A stretch of 64,000 bases of DNA from positions 434,001 through 498,000 of the forward strand of contig NZ_LQXM01000030.1 of NCBI RefSeq assembly GCF_001648555.1, written 5' to 3'. Numbering within the stretch: the first letter of the stretch is position 1; each line of letters begins with the position of its first letter. The translations under genes were made by a program, and so were the position numbers. The notes under the pieces are model-generated. The model was not told where the DNA came from. It made no database searches and worked only from the letters and a program-made list of their open reading frames with translations. This document shows, piece by piece, positions 48,402 through 56,888 of the stretch. Source of the stretch: Rossellomorea aquimaris TF-12. GTDB lineage: Bacteria; Bacillota; Bacilli; Bacillales; Bacillaceae_B.

Positions 48402-49514
48402 TTATTGTCTTACAGACCATTTTGGTCGTTTCATATGGGAGAAGAAGCTGTTTCTTCTTGAGCGAGAATGGATTCTTTCTTCACAGAAGAGATTGGCTGC
48501 TTCAACGGTTGTCATCTGTTGGTTTTCTGATTGTAGGTAAATATTCTGAAGGGTGTTGTAGATGGCACTTGTTTTTTGAAGGACTCGTTCTTTATTTGGT
48601 TCATACAATTCATCGGCTACTTGAATCAAGCCACCTGCATTGACAATATAATCGGGAGCGTACAGGATTCCTTTTTCATGAAGTTTTTTCCCATGAGAAA
48701 TCTCTAACAATTGGTTATTGGCAGAACCTACGACCGCTTTGACTTTTAACTGGTCAACAGTTTCATTATTAATAATTCCACCAATGGCACAAGGGATAAA
48801 AACATCAGCATCAACCGAATATATTTCATCTCCTGATACTACTTTAATGGCAGCCCCCATGTTTTTAGCCTTAGAAACTAACTGATCAATCGATTTTTGA
48901 CTAATATCTGTGACATATAAGTCTGCCCCTTCATCAAGTAAGCGCTCCGCCACTTTATAGCCTACTTTTCCTAAGCCTTGAATGGCATAACTTTTCCCAT
49001 GAAGATCTCTTGAGCCCCAAACTGTTTGATTCGTAGCCTGAAGTCCATAAATAACACCCATTGCAGTTGGAATGGATGAATCTCCACTTCCCCCGTACAC
49101 TTCATCTACGCCTACAATACAATTGGTTTCTCTTAGTGCGTAAACAAAATCCTCCGGAGTCGTTCCCATGTCCGTCCCTGTATAAAATCTACCGTTCAGT
49201 GATTCTACAAATTGACCGAAAGCACGGAATAGCTCTGGGTGTTTGTCTTTTTCAGGGTCACCGATGATAACGGCTTTCCCGCCGCCAAAATCTACATCAG
49301 CTGCTGCACACTTGTAGGTCATTCCTTTGGACAACCGAAGTACGTCCTCTAATGCTTCATCAACTGAACCATAGGGTCTCATTCGACACCCGCCTAATGC
49401 AGGTCCCAGAGTTGTGTTATGTATAGCAATAATGGCTTTTAAACCTGTATCTTCATCGTTACAAAAAACGACTTGTTCGTGATTTTTGATTTGTTCAAAC
49501 ATATCCATTTTCAT
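48402..49514 (-). CDS. bcd: Leucine dehydrogenase
   Basis: 370 residues. NAD-dependent deamination of leucine, valine and isoleucine to 2-oxo acids that the adjacent complex oxidises. [21 protein letters not shown] with catalytic Lys80, [12 protein letters not shown] and the Rossmann segment [17 protein letters not shown] are conserved. The last 25 residues are rich in Arg/Ser and variable in the family. A cre site lies just upstream of its start. Confidence 0.94.
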   Translation of the reverse strand: MKMDMFEQIKNHEQVVFCNDEDTGLKAIIAIHNTTLGPALGGCRMRPYGSVDEALEDVLRLSKGMTYKCAAADVDFGGGKAVIIGDPEKDKHPELFRAFGQFVESLNGRFYTGTDMGTTPEDFVYALRETNCIVGVDEVYGGSGDSSIPTAMGVIYGLQATNQTVWGSRDLHGKSYAIQGLGKVGYKVAERLLDEGADLYVTDISQKSIDQLVSKAKNMGAAIKVVSGDEIYSVDADVFIPCAIGGIINNETVDQLKVKAVVGSANNQLLEISHGKKLHEKGILYAPDYIVNAGGLIQVADELYEPNKERVLQKTSAIYNTLQNIYLQSENQQMTTVEAANLFCEERIHSRSRRNSFFSHMKRPKWSVRQ

Positions 49515-49534
49515 GAAGTCACCCCTAATCCTTT

Positions 49535-49548
49535 TGTAAACGCTTTCA
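49535..49548. promoter_or_regulatory. cre site between the thioesterase gene and bcd
   Basis: TGTAAACGCTTTCA, a perfect match to the cre consensus. It lies 21 bases before the bcd start and inside the transcribed region of the operon, so CcpA bound here would act as a roadblock (carbon catabolite repression). Confidence 0.8.
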
Positions 49549-49565
49549 ACCTATATTAAAAAAAT

Positions 49566-49958
49566 CTAGTTTGCCGTTCTTTCTTTAATCTTCTCTTTAG
49601 GGAGAACGACTTGCTTTACATGACCTTTTCCGATCAATTTGTCTCTCTTACTTTCTTTGACAGTAACCTCGGTCAGGATCATGTTTTGTTCATATTGAAT
49701 AACGACTGCTTTGATTTCAAGGCAGGTACCATTCTTCGCAGGTGCCACGTGCTCAACGGTTACCTTCGAACCCATGCCTTCTTCATGTTCTTCTAAATAC
49801 GGAAGAATAATCTTTCTTGATGCCCATTCCATGTGATACACCATGGAAACCGTTGAATAGACAGGATGTACAACGTTTCCTTCAAACTGAGCATGCATGT
49901 CTGGGGTCACTACAATTGTGATGATTTCTGTCTTTCCTTCACCTAATCCAGACTTCAT
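49566..49958 (-). CDS. Hot-dog thioesterase, FlK-like
   Basis: 130 residues. The hot-dog fold with VHPVYSTVSMVYHMEWASRKIILPYLEE and GSKVTVEHVAPAKNGT resembles fluoroacetyl-CoA thioesterase FlK and relatives; the Glu of MEWA and the His of VEHVAP correspond to catalytic residues there. It is the first gene of the leucine/branched-chain oxo acid operon, so a short branched acyl-CoA is the likely substrate. Confidence 0.78.
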   Translation of the reverse strand: MKSGLGEGKTEIITIVVTPDMHAQFEGNVVHPVYSTVSMVYHMEWASRKIILPYLEEHEEGMGSKVTVEHVAPAKNGTCLEIKAVVIQYEQNMILTEVTVKESKRDKLIGKGHVKQVVLPKEKIKERTAN

Positions 49959-49999
49959 TGCTTTCCCCCTTTAAACTAACAAATTATATATTTTTATAT

Positions 50000-50046
50000 A
50001 ACGTTAATTCAACGATATAATAACATTTTGTATTATGAATAGTCAA
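50000..50046 (-). promoter_or_regulatory. Promoter and palindromic operator of the thioesterase-bcd-oxo acid operon
   Basis: TTGACT (50041-50046), 18 bp, TATTAT (50017-50022) on the minus strand. The 23 bp at 50000-50022, from AACGTTAATTCAACG through the -10, match 18 of 23 positions at the trpX-type promoter (53104-53126), in the same place relative to the -10. Confidence 0.72.
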
Positions 50047-50091
50047 TAAATTGTTAAAATTTAAAATATTATATTAATATAAATTATGCAT

Positions 50092-50129
50092 AGGGACGGA
50101 CCTTCGGCAAAGCCGATGGGTCCGTCCCT
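50092..50129. terminator. Hairpin built from the GGGACGGACC motif
   Basis: AGGGACGGACC (50092-50102) pairs with GGTCCGTCCCT (50119-50129); an inner TCGGC/GCCGA extends the stem. It lies downstream of the ABC transporter terminator and upstream of the oxo acid operon promoter; neither side has a long U-run. Confidence 0.7.
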
Positions 50130-50144
50130 CACTCATGTAACGCA

Positions 50145-50177
50145 AAAAAGGAACGAGTGGTTCCCTCGTTCCTTTTT
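50145..50177 (-). terminator. Terminator of the ABC transporter operon
   Basis: AAAAAGGAACGAG pairs with CTCGTTCCTTTTT (13 bp), loop of seven bases, 20 bp past the ATPase stop. Confidence 0.9.
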
Positions 50178-50196
50178 GTGGTCTATGTTCTGTTTT

Positions 50197-50991
50197 CTAT
50201 GAGAGGAGTGCACGGTCACTGGCAAGTTTACTTCCGCGAATGCGTTGGAATTCGTTCAGTAGTCCTTCAACGGTTAGGTGCTTTTTCTCTTCTTCATTTA
50301 CTTCTAATATAATCTGCCCTTTATCCATCATAATGAGACGGTTTCCTAAGTCTAGAGCTTGTTGCATATTATGAGTTACCATGAGAGTGGTGAGGTGATA
50401 TTTTTCCACAATCTCTTTTGTTAAGTTGGTAATTAAATCAGCTCTTGCCGGATCCAATGCTGCCGTATGCTCATCAAGAAGTAAAATGGATGGTTCGGTA
50501 AAGGTTGCCATTAGTAAGGAGAGAGCTTGTCTTTCCCCACCAGATAAAAGACCAACTTTTGCATTCAATCGATTCTCAAGTCCTAAATGCAAGGTTTCAA
50601 GTACTTCTTTAAAAAACACTCGTCGTTTTTTGGTTACCCCTAATTTAAACGTACGACTTCTATTCCGTGAGTAAGCCATAGCCAGGTTTTCTTCAATTGT
50701 CATAGAAGGAGCGGTTCCTGCCATTGGGTCCTGAAACACTCGACCAATTAATTTCGAACGCTTATACTCAGAAACCTTCGAAACTTCATGATCATCAATC
50801 AGTACATGTCCTATGTCAGGCAGTAAAACACCGGAAACAATATTCATTAAAGTTGATTTACCAGCACCATTACTTCCGATTACAGTAACAAAATCTCCTG
50901 GATTTAAGGTCAGTTGAATATCATCTAGGGCAATTTTTTCGTCTGGTGTTCCCTCATTAAATACTTTGTGAACTCTATTTAATTGTAACAC
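50197..50991 (-). CDS. ABC transporter ATP-binding protein (TrpZ-like)
   Basis: 264 residues. Walker A GSNGAGKST, signature LLSGGERQALSL, Walker B ILLLDEHTAALDP (with H in place of P after LLDE) and the H-loop TLMVTHNMQ. It powers import by the permease and binding protein encoded just upstream. The family accompanies ABC_sub_bind proteins such as TrpXYZ. I place the start at GTG 50991, nine bases from GGAAAGG and overlapping the permease end by 17 bases. Confidence 0.87.
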   Translation of the reverse strand: MLQLNRVHKVFNEGTPDEKIALDDIQLTLNPGDFVTVIGSNGAGKSTLMNIVSGVLLPDIGHVLIDDHEVSKVSEYKRSKLIGRVFQDPMAGTAPSMTIEENLAMAYSRNRSRTFKLGVTKKRRVFFKEVLETLHLGLENRLNAKVGLLSGGERQALSLLMATFTEPSILLLDEHTAALDPARADLITNLTKEIVEKYHLTTLMVTHNMQQALDLGNRLIMMDKGQIILEVNEEEKKHLTVEGLLNEFQRIRGSKLASDRALLS

Positions 50992-51994
50992 CACGATCAC
51001 CCTTTCCATCAGAGATAGGAGCTTTCTTAATTCGCTCAGCCATTCGTTGAGATTTGCGTTTTTTATCCCTATAACGGTCCATCACTTTAGGCATAATCAG
51101 CGCTAAAATAACAATCGATGCTGTGATCAGCTTCATATCTCCCGTTTCTAAGAAGTCTACACGAAGGGCCATACTGACAACCAGTCGGTAGATAATCGCC
51201 CCACCGATGACAGCTAACGTTGTACGAGCAATGGTCTTTGTTCCAAATAAAGCCTCACCGATGATAACAGATGCAAGTCCGATGATAATCATTCCGATTC
51301 CCATCCCAACATCAGCAAATCGACTATATTGAGCAATTAACGCTCCAGATAAAGCTACCATTCCATTCGAAATTCCTAACCCCAAAATAATCATCAGATT
51401 GGTGTTTGCGGAAAAGCTTCGAATCATTCGTTGATTATCCCCTGTTGCTCGCAGTGCCAGACCAATTTCTGTCTTCAAAAATCCGTCTGTCAAAAACTTA
51501 ATCGCAAGAGTAATAATCGTCATAAAAAATAAAACGCTCCACGTACTCGGTAGAGGATTCCCCAGTCCAACTGCCACCCAAAGCTTATTTAAAGCAGCAT
51601 CTATTCCCAGTGGTGACCAAAAACCTTCTATACCAGAAAAAGCGGTCTCCTGGCTCAATAACGGTACATTCGATCTTCCCATAATTCTGAGATTGATGGA
51701 ATACAAAGCAATCATCATTAAAATACCTGACAAAAGCGCATTGATTTTACCAAATGTATGAAGTAGTCCTGTAATGCATCCCGCTACAAATCCAATAATG
51801 ATCGCTGTCAATGTAGCTATAATTGGGTTAACGCCACTGACAATCATGGTAGCAGCAACGGCAGCTCCCGTTACGAAGCTACCATCTACTGTTAAATCAG
51901 GAAAATCCAGTATCCGAAAGGACAAATAGACTCCGAGGGCCATAATAGCGTATATGATTCCAGATTCAAAGGATGCGAATATTGCTGTTGGCAC
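50975..51994 (-). CDS. ABC transporter permease (TrpY-like)
   Basis: 339 residues, about nine membrane segments, branched-chain permease-like fold (BPD_transp_2). FRILDFPDLTVDGSFVTGAA near the start is typical of permeases paired with ABC_sub_bind lipoproteins. The start is GTG 51994 with AGGAAGGG upstream. The C-terminus is basic and cytoplasmic. Confidence 0.87.
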   Translation of the reverse strand: MPTAIFASFESGIIYAIMALGVYLSFRILDFPDLTVDGSFVTGAAVAATMIVSGVNPIIATLTAIIIGFVAGCITGLLHTFGKINALLSGILMMIALYSINLRIMGRSNVPLLSQETAFSGIEGFWSPLGIDAALNKLWVAVGLGNPLPSTWSVLFFMTIITLAIKFLTDGFLKTEIGLALRATGDNQRMIRSFSANTNLMIILGLGISNGMVALSGALIAQYSRFADVGMGIGMIIIGLASVIIGEALFGTKTIARTTLAVIGGAIIYRLVVSMALRVDFLETGDMKLITASIVILALIMPKVMDRYRDKKRKSQRMAERIKKAPISDGKGDRGVTIK

Positions 51995-52010
51995 GAATCA
52001 TCATCCCTTC

Positions 52011-53012
52011 CTATTTATCTTCTAAGAACTTCCCTAATTCAGACCAAGAATCCTGCACTTCGACTCCTTGTTCTTCTGCTGCTGCCTGATTAAACATCAA
52101 TTCAAAATTTTGAGGTGCTTGTACAGGAAGTTCAGAAGGTTTCTTCTCTCCTTTTAAAATCTTCACTGCCATTAATCCTGTTTCATAGCCAAGATCCTCA
52201 TAGCTAAATCCACTCGCTGCTATAGCACCTTTTTTCAACGAATCCAACTCTCCTACAAAAAGAGGAATATCCTTTTCATTTGCAACTCCGATTACAGATT
52301 CCAAAGCAGATACCACCGTATTATCTTTCGGAATATAAATAGCATCTACTCTTCCTGTTAAGGATTCTGCCGCTTGCTTTACATCAGCTGAAGTAGAAAC
52401 AGATACTTCAACAATTTTTACTCCTTTTTCCTTAGCAAGCTTATTAATTTCAGCCGCTTGCACTACAGCGTTTTGCTCTCCAGAATTATAAATAATCCCG
52501 ATTGTTTTCGCTTTCATTTCATCCGTAATGAAGGAAATCGTTTTAGAAATCGCTTCAGGATGTGTATCCGTTGTTCCTGTTATATTTTCACCTGGTTCAT
52601 CGAAAGATTTTACTAGTTCAGCACCAACTGGGTCCGTTACAGACGTGAATACGATTGGAATGTCTTTTGTGGCATTTAAAGCATGTTGAGCACTTGGGGT
52701 AGAGTTCGCAAAGATGAGATCGACACTATCACCAACAAAATTTTTGGCAATCGTTTGGGAGTTAGTTGGATCCCCTTGAGCGATTTGTACATCAAATTTA
52801 ACATTTTCGCCTTCTTTAAATCCATTATCTGCTAACGCTTTCTTAAAACCTTCAAATGCAGCGTCAAGAGAAGGATGTTCAACAATCTGGGTTACACCGA
52901 TTACATATTCCTTATCACCATTTCCTGAGCTCTTGTCACTTCCACAGCCCGATAAAACTAGCATTCCTAGTAGCATTGTCATAACACCGATTAACAAACT
53001 CTTCTTCTTCAC
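52011..53012 (-). CDS. ABC transporter substrate-binding lipoprotein (TrpX-like)
   Basis: 333 residues. A lipoprotein signal peptide with lipobox LSGC (Cys at about 23) precedes an ABC_sub_bind domain: VIGVTQIVEHPSLDAAFEGF, FANSTPSAQHALNATKDIPIVFTSVTDPVGA. The family includes tryptophan and tyrosine binding proteins of Firmicutes. Its place among aromatic and branched-chain catabolic operons fits an amino acid ligand, but this is inference. No T-box precedes it. Confidence 0.88.
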   Translation of the reverse strand: MKKKSLLIGVMTMLLGMLVLSGCGSDKSSGNGDKEYVIGVTQIVEHPSLDAAFEGFKKALADNGFKEGENVKFDVQIAQGDPTNSQTIAKNFVGDSVDLIFANSTPSAQHALNATKDIPIVFTSVTDPVGAELVKSFDEPGENITGTTDTHPEAISKTISFITDEMKAKTIGIIYNSGEQNAVVQAAEINKLAKEKGVKIVEVSVSTSADVKQAAESLTGRVDAIYIPKDNTVVSALESVIGVANEKDIPLFVGELDSLKKGAIAASGFSYEDLGYETGLMAVKILKGEKKPSELPVQAPQNFELMFNQAAAEEQGVEVQDSWSELGKFLEDK

Positions 53013-53103
53013 AGAAATCCCCCTTTTTCTTTCTTAATGTATGATGAGTAGTCTATGAGACTAGCAAACCCAATATGTATTTTCTATGATAAAAATAGTA
53101 ATC

Positions 53104-53150
53104 AACGTAATTACAACGTTATATTATCACTCTTGTCACGAAATAGTCAA
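53104..53150 (-). promoter_or_regulatory. Promoter and palindromic operator of the TrpXYZ-like operon
   Basis: TTGACT (53145-53150), 18 bp, TAATAT (53121-53126) on the minus strand. The AACGTAATTACAACGTT element ends at the -10, as in the oxo acid operon promoter at 50000-50046. Confidence 0.72.
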
Positions 53151-53277
53151 TAATATTCGGAAAATTTAAAAATTAATATAATTATAGCTGTAAGTGGAGA
53201 GTAATTCTAGGGGGAGAGCGTAAAATTTATGTCGAAATGTAGAGTAGTGACTGCTTTTTAGGTGGAAAAGTGTCGTT

Positions 53278-53411
53278 TGTACATTGTTGATTGAGTTTCG
53301 CACATTAATTAGAGATTTTCGCACATTCTTATAGGTTTTTCGCACATTCAGTTGGAATTTTCGCACATTAATCAGGTGATTTCGCACATTCTTGTACGTA
53401 TTTCTCACATT
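53278..53411. repeat. Seven-unit 21-bp-phased TTCGCACATT array
   Basis: CGCACATT starts at 53299, 53320, 53341, 53362 and 53383, with diverged copies at 53278 (TGTACATT) and 53404 (CTCACATT). All spacings are exactly 21 bp while the intervening 13 bases differ. Confidence 0.92.
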
Positions 53412-53442
53412 CTTTTAATTTCAAACAGCGATGACTCTATTA

Positions 53443-53514
53443 ATTGAGCTACTTTAAGCTGGAATTGGGCCACTTTCTACAAAATTCGGGCCACTTTCAG
53501 ACATAATTGGGCCA
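53443..53514. repeat. Four-unit 21-bp-phased ATTGGGCCA array
   Basis: GAGCTA (53446), GGGCCA (53467), GGGCCA (53488) and GGGCCA (53509), each exactly 21 bp apart and each after ATT. ACTTT follows three of the copies. It shares its keyword with the array at 24872-24922. Confidence 0.88.
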
Positions 53515-53526
53515 AACACAAAAAAA

Positions 53527-53553
53527 ACACGGCCCTCCCAAGGAAGAACGTGC
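53527..53553 (-). terminator. Terminator after the nitronate monooxygenase gene
   Basis: On the minus strand CACG-TT-CTTCC-TT-GGGAG-GG-CCGTG followed by TTTTTTT. Confidence 0.75.
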
Positions 53554-53562
53554 TCAAATATA

Positions 53563-54519
53563 TTATTTACTCCCATAAGATTTTGATAGTTTACTAAAAA
53601 TCTTGTTAACATCCACCATCATGTTCTCTACTAACTCTTTTACAGTCGGCACATGGGATACTAGTCCTGAAACCTGCCCCCCATTAATAAAACCTTGATC
53701 AAGTTTTCCTTCAAGAGCACCGATTCGATGATAATCCTCTGATGTCATCTCACTGAATTGTTCCAGGGGGACTCCCTCTTTTTCTTTTTGTATTAATTGG
53801 GCTGCATAAGGGGTCTTCATGACTCTTCTCACTCTACCAACGGAACGACCAACGATGACTGTGCTATCGTCGTTTGCTTCTACTAAAGTTGTTTTATAGT
53901 TTTCATGAAATGGAGCTTCTTTTGTAGCAATAAATCGGGTTCCCATTTGCACACCACTCGCACCGAGAGCCAGCATGGCAGCTAATCCTCTTCCATCTCC
54001 AATTCCACCTGCAGCAACAACCGGAATATTCACTGCATCCACAAGCTGCGGTATCAATGCCAGGGTTGTTGTCTCAAGATTCGAGTTTATCCCGGCTGCT
54101 TCATATCCTTCTGCAACCAGGATATCTGCACCTGCATCTTCTGCTTTCTTGGCTTGTTTTTTGGAAGCCACTACACAAATAACTTTAACACCTTGTTCAT
54201 GAAAATAAGGCATGAGAGGCGCAGGGTTTCCAGCTGATAATGATACTACCGGTACTTCATGAGTTACGACTAATTCCATCAATTCTTGTAAATGAGGTGT
54301 AATAGAGATCGGGATATTGAGTGCAAATGGCTTCTTTGTTCTTTTCTTTGTATCCACAATCAGTTCTTCTACTTCCTCTACACTCATGGTTCCCACTCCG
54401 ATGGTACCTAGGGCTCCTGCTTCTGAGATCGCCCCTGTAAGTGGGGCATTGCTGATATTCCCCATACCTCCTTGAATAATTGGATATTTTATATGTAATA
54501 AATCAGTTAAGTTATTCAT
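53563..54519 (-). CDS. Nitronate monooxygenase / FabK-like FMN protein
   Basis: 318 residues, FMN-binding TIM barrel. YPIIQGGMGNISNAPLTGAISEAGALG at the start, VVAAGGIGDGRGLAAMLALGASGVQMGTRF (phosphate-binding), typical of the nitronate monooxygenase (2-nitropropane dioxygenase) and enoyl-ACP reductase II family. The lack of fatty acid genes nearby argues against FabK proper. Its promoter region has the AACGTT-type element (54532-54550). It stands between the ABC operon and paaX. Confidence 0.82.
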   Translation of the reverse strand: MNNLTDLLHIKYPIIQGGMGNISNAPLTGAISEAGALGTIGVGTMSVEEVEELIVDTKKRTKKPFALNIPISITPHLQELMELVVTHEVPVVSLSAGNPAPLMPYFHEQGVKVICVVASKKQAKKAEDAGADILVAEGYEAAGINSNLETTTLALIPQLVDAVNIPVVAAGGIGDGRGLAAMLALGASGVQMGTRFIATKEAPFHENYKTTLVEANDDSTVIVGRSVGRVRRVMKTPYAAQLIQKEKEGVPLEQFSEMTSEDYHRIGALEGKLDQGFINGGQVSGLVSHVPTVKELVENMMVDVNKIFSKLSKSYGSK

Positions 54520-54531
54520 AAAAATCCCCCT

Positions 54532-54550
54532 TCGTTAAATTAATGTTATA
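54532..54550. promoter_or_regulatory. AACGTT-type operator before the nitronate monooxygenase gene
   Basis: TCGTTAAATTAATGTTATA is the complement of a sequence matching 17 of 19 positions at the oxo acid operon (49997-50015). It includes a possible -10 hexamer TATAAC. Confidence 0.5.
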
Positions 54551-54601
54551 CTTTTTAGAATTATTAGACAAGGGGGGGGATAATAGAGGTCCGTCCCTCA
54601 A

Positions 54602-54630
54602 AAAACACTTGCCTTTTTGGCAAGTGTTTT
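54602..54630 (-). terminator. Terminator after paaX
   Basis: AAAACACTTGCC pairs with GGCAAGTGTTTT (12 bp) around a TTTTT loop. A GGGACGGACC motif copy (54586-54600) adjoins it. Confidence 0.88.
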
Positions 54631-54635
54631 AGTTT

Positions 54636-55511
54636 TTATTCAAGTAGGAGGGGATGGGTCATGATGTCGTGGCTCAGGTCTTTGTGTTTTAGTTCGTTGC
54701 CGTCTTCGAATACACTTTCAAAGAAGCGTGATGCAGGTTCTGCCAGTGCTTTATAGTATTCTCCGAACAGAGAGGCTGCGTGTGCTCCTAACCATTTCTC
54801 AGGTAGTAGTTCTTCTGGTAAACCTGGGTCAACGAAGAGAAATTTTCTGTATTCATGGACGAGCTTTGTTCTTTCTACAAAGCATTCGGCATCGCTCATG
54901 TCACCTTTTTGAATTTTATTTTTATCAATCATGTACTGTTGACTGTAATGAGAAATAAATTCCTGGTATCGTTCATTGATTTCTTTAAGGTCCCAGCTTT
55001 TTTCAATTAAACGTTTATTTTCGTTTGGGCCATCATAATCTGCAATAAAAAAATCAACGTATTCTTTTATTTCATATTTTTTAATGAGAGATTGTACTTG
55101 TTTGTCTAAGTTGTTAGGTGAAATCCAAGTGCTTGTTGAAAGCGTACCGAATCCGCTCCATACTAATTCTTTTCTCAGTTCGTCTCGTATGCTTCGAATC
55201 TCTTCTGGAATGCTGTACATGAAAATTCTCCATTTACCGTCCCATTTTTCAGGCTTTAGTTTAAAAATTCTGTTTGCTGCTTCTTCCATTCGATTGACTC
55301 CGCGCTCAGTAAGGGAATAGTAGCTTTTGTTGCCCTGCTTCTCAGCCTGCACCCATCCTTGTTTATTCATTCGGGAAATAGCTGCACGTACGGCTTGGTC
55401 GTTATGGCCAAATTCATTTAATAAACGGATTAAACTTCCTATCCAAATTTTATTCCCGTAATGGCGGATGTAATCTCCGTATAATGTGAAAATCATTGAT
55501 CTGGTATTCAT
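54636..55511 (-). CDS. paaX: PaaX-family repressor of phenylacetate catabolism
   Basis: 291 residues. An N-terminal winged helix (SLIRLLNEFGHNDQAVRAAISRMNKQGWV) is followed by the PaaX middle and C-terminal domains (WRIFMYSIPEEIRSIRDELRKELVWSGFG). PaaX represses the phenylacetate genes and is released by phenylacetyl-CoA. It lies 171 bp downstream of the catabolic operon, with its own upstream region. Confidence 0.9.
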   Translation of the reverse strand: MNTRSMIFTLYGDYIRHYGNKIWIGSLIRLLNEFGHNDQAVRAAISRMNKQGWVQAEKQGNKSYYSLTERGVNRMEEAANRIFKLKPEKWDGKWRIFMYSIPEEIRSIRDELRKELVWSGFGTLSTSTWISPNNLDKQVQSLIKKYEIKEYVDFFIADYDGPNENKRLIEKSWDLKEINERYQEFISHYSQQYMIDKNKIQKGDMSDAECFVERTKLVHEYRKFLFVDPGLPEELLPEKWLGAHAASLFGEYYKALAEPASRFFESVFEDGNELKHKDLSHDIMTHPLLLE

Positions 55512-55555
55512 CGGTGTAACCCCTTTTATCTGTTTTTACTTAGCATTCATCTTGT

Positions 55556-55577
55556 GACGTTTAATTTACGTTTAAAT
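55556..55577. promoter_or_regulatory. AACGTT-type palindromic element before paaX
   Basis: GACGTTTAATTTACGTTTAA resembles the elements at the oxo acid, ABC transporter and nitronate monooxygenase promoters (14 of 19 positions against the ABC one). It is about 45 bp before the paaX start. Confidence 0.4.
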
Positions 55578-55661
55578 AATATCTTATCACATATTAGAAA
55601 TATAAATAAATGAAAATTCTTTATTTGCTGGTTCCATTAGCTATAGGGATGAGAAAGAAAA

Positions 55662-55682
55662 AGCCCTGACCAAGTCAGAGCT
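55662..55682 (-). terminator. Terminator of the phenylacetate operon
   Basis: AGCCCTGAC pairs with GTCAGAGCT (one mismatch), followed on the minus strand by TTTTTCTTTC; it abuts the thiolase stop. Confidence 0.85.
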
Positions 55683-56888
55683 CTACGATTCAATATTCTC
55701 AACCAATGTGGCAATTCCCTGGCCAACTCCAATACACATGGTTGAAAGGCCATATTGAACTTTCCTCTTTTTCATTTCATATAGGAGTGTGGTTAGGATT
55801 CTTGCTCCACTTGCTCCTAATGGATGACCGAAGGCAATAGCACCGCCATTTACATTCACGATATCTTCATTTAAGCCCAGCTCACGTATACATGCAATGG
55901 ATTGTGCAGCAAAAGCTTCATTTAGCTCTACTAGCCCAATTTGATCAAGGGCTAAACCAGAACGCTTCAACACCTTTTGCGTCGCATAAATCGGTCCCAA
56001 CCCCATGACAGACGGTTCTAGGCCTGCGGTGGCTGAGGTTACATAGCGAGCCAGGGGCACAACACCAAGCTCATCAGCCTTTTCTTTACTCATAAGCAGA
56101 AGTGCCGATGCACCATCATTCACTCCAGATGCATTTCCCGCAGTGACCGTACCTCCGTCAAAGAGTGGCTTTAATTTTTCTAGTTTTGCCATGCTTGTTT
56201 CCGGTCTGGGATGTTCATCCTCGATAAAAGTGGAGACATTACCTTTCCTGTCCCTCAGTTCTACTGGAATTATTTCTTCCTTGAAACGCTCTTCCTCTGT
56301 GGCTCGCTTTGCTTTCATTTGGCTCAAAAGAGCAAACTGGTCCTGTTCTACTCTCGAAATCCGATACTGCTTCGCCACATTTTCTGCTGTTTCAGGCATT
56401 GAATCGGTACCGAATGTTTCTTTTAATCGAGAATTAACGAATCGCCAACCTATGGTTGTATCAAACATTTCCATGTTTCCTCTTGGAAAATCCTTTGTTG
56501 GCTTTGCCATTACATAAGGGGCCCTTGTCATACTTTCTGTACCACCTGCAATAAAGATATCTCCTTCTCCTGCGAGAATCGCCCTTGCTGCATAGTTAAC
56601 GGCATCTAAGCCTGAACCACATAGTCGATTGATGGTTGTTCCACCTACTTCGACTGGAAGACCTGCCAGAAGAGACGACATTCGGGCTACATTTCGATTG
56701 TCCTCTCCCGCTCCATTGGCATTACCAAAGACTACTTCTTCAATGGTATTAACAGGTACTTGTGGATTTCGTTCTACTAAACCTTTAATGACAAGGGCTC
56801 CTAAATCATCAGGTCGAACGTCTTTTAATGCCCCTTTGTATCTACCCACTGGCGTACGAACGGCATCTACGATTACGACCTCCCTCAT
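55683..56888 (-). CDS. paaJ: 3-oxoadipyl-CoA/3-oxo-5,6-dehydrosuberyl-CoA thiolase
   Basis: 401 residues. Thiolase active site: the nucleophile in [18 protein letters not shown], the His in [20 protein letters not shown] and the second Cys in [31 protein letters not shown] is typical of the 3-oxoadipyl-CoA branch (PcaF/PaaJ). It cleaves the last intermediates of phenylacetate degradation to acetyl-CoA and succinyl-CoA. It overlaps paaH by four bases. Confidence 0.9.
   Translation of the reverse strand: MREVVIVDAVRTPVGRYKGALKDVRPDDLGALVIKGLVERNPQVPVNTIEEVVFGNANGAGEDNRNVARMSSLLAGLPVEVGGTTINRLCGSGLDAVNYAARAILAGEGDIFIAGGTESMTRAPYVMAKPTKDFPRGNMEMFDTTIGWRFVNSRLKETFGTDSMPETAENVAKQYRISRVEQDQFALLSQMKAKRATEEERFKEEIIPVELRDRKGNVSTFIEDEHPRPETSMAKLEKLKPLFDGGTVTAGNASGVNDGASALLLMSKEKADELGVVPLARYVTSATAGLEPSVMGLGPIYATQKVLKRSGLALDQIGLVELNEAFAAQSIACIRELGLNEDIVNVNGGAIAFGHPLGASGARILTTLLYEMKKRKVQYGLSTMCIGVGQGIATLVENIES

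Larger units (their letters stand above)
53013..53562. other. Intergenic region with promoter and two phased repeat arrays
   Basis: Contains the promoter of the ABC operon, two 21-bp-phased keyword arrays (53278-53411 and 53443-53514) and the terminator of the nitronate monooxygenase gene. The minus-strand frame over the first array encodes repeats of NVRK only because 21 is a multiple of three. Confidence 0.85.

Noticed and set aside
47465..49179. GGTCCGTCCC-like sequences in the E1alpha gene and bcd as members of the motif family
   Set aside because: They encode GDGPTL and TGTDMG, residues fixed by the enzyme families, and lack the flanking bases; chance is sufficient.
53166..53408. 80-codon minus-strand frame with repeating NVRK motifs
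   Set aside because: It lies over the 21-bp-phased array; the frame is open and periodic only because 21 is divisible by three. No ribosome binding site or family similarity.
53278..53514. CRISPR-like array
   Set aside because: Keywords are only 6-10 bp, spacers about 11-15 bp and no cas genes are near; CRISPR repeats and spacers are each over 20 bp.
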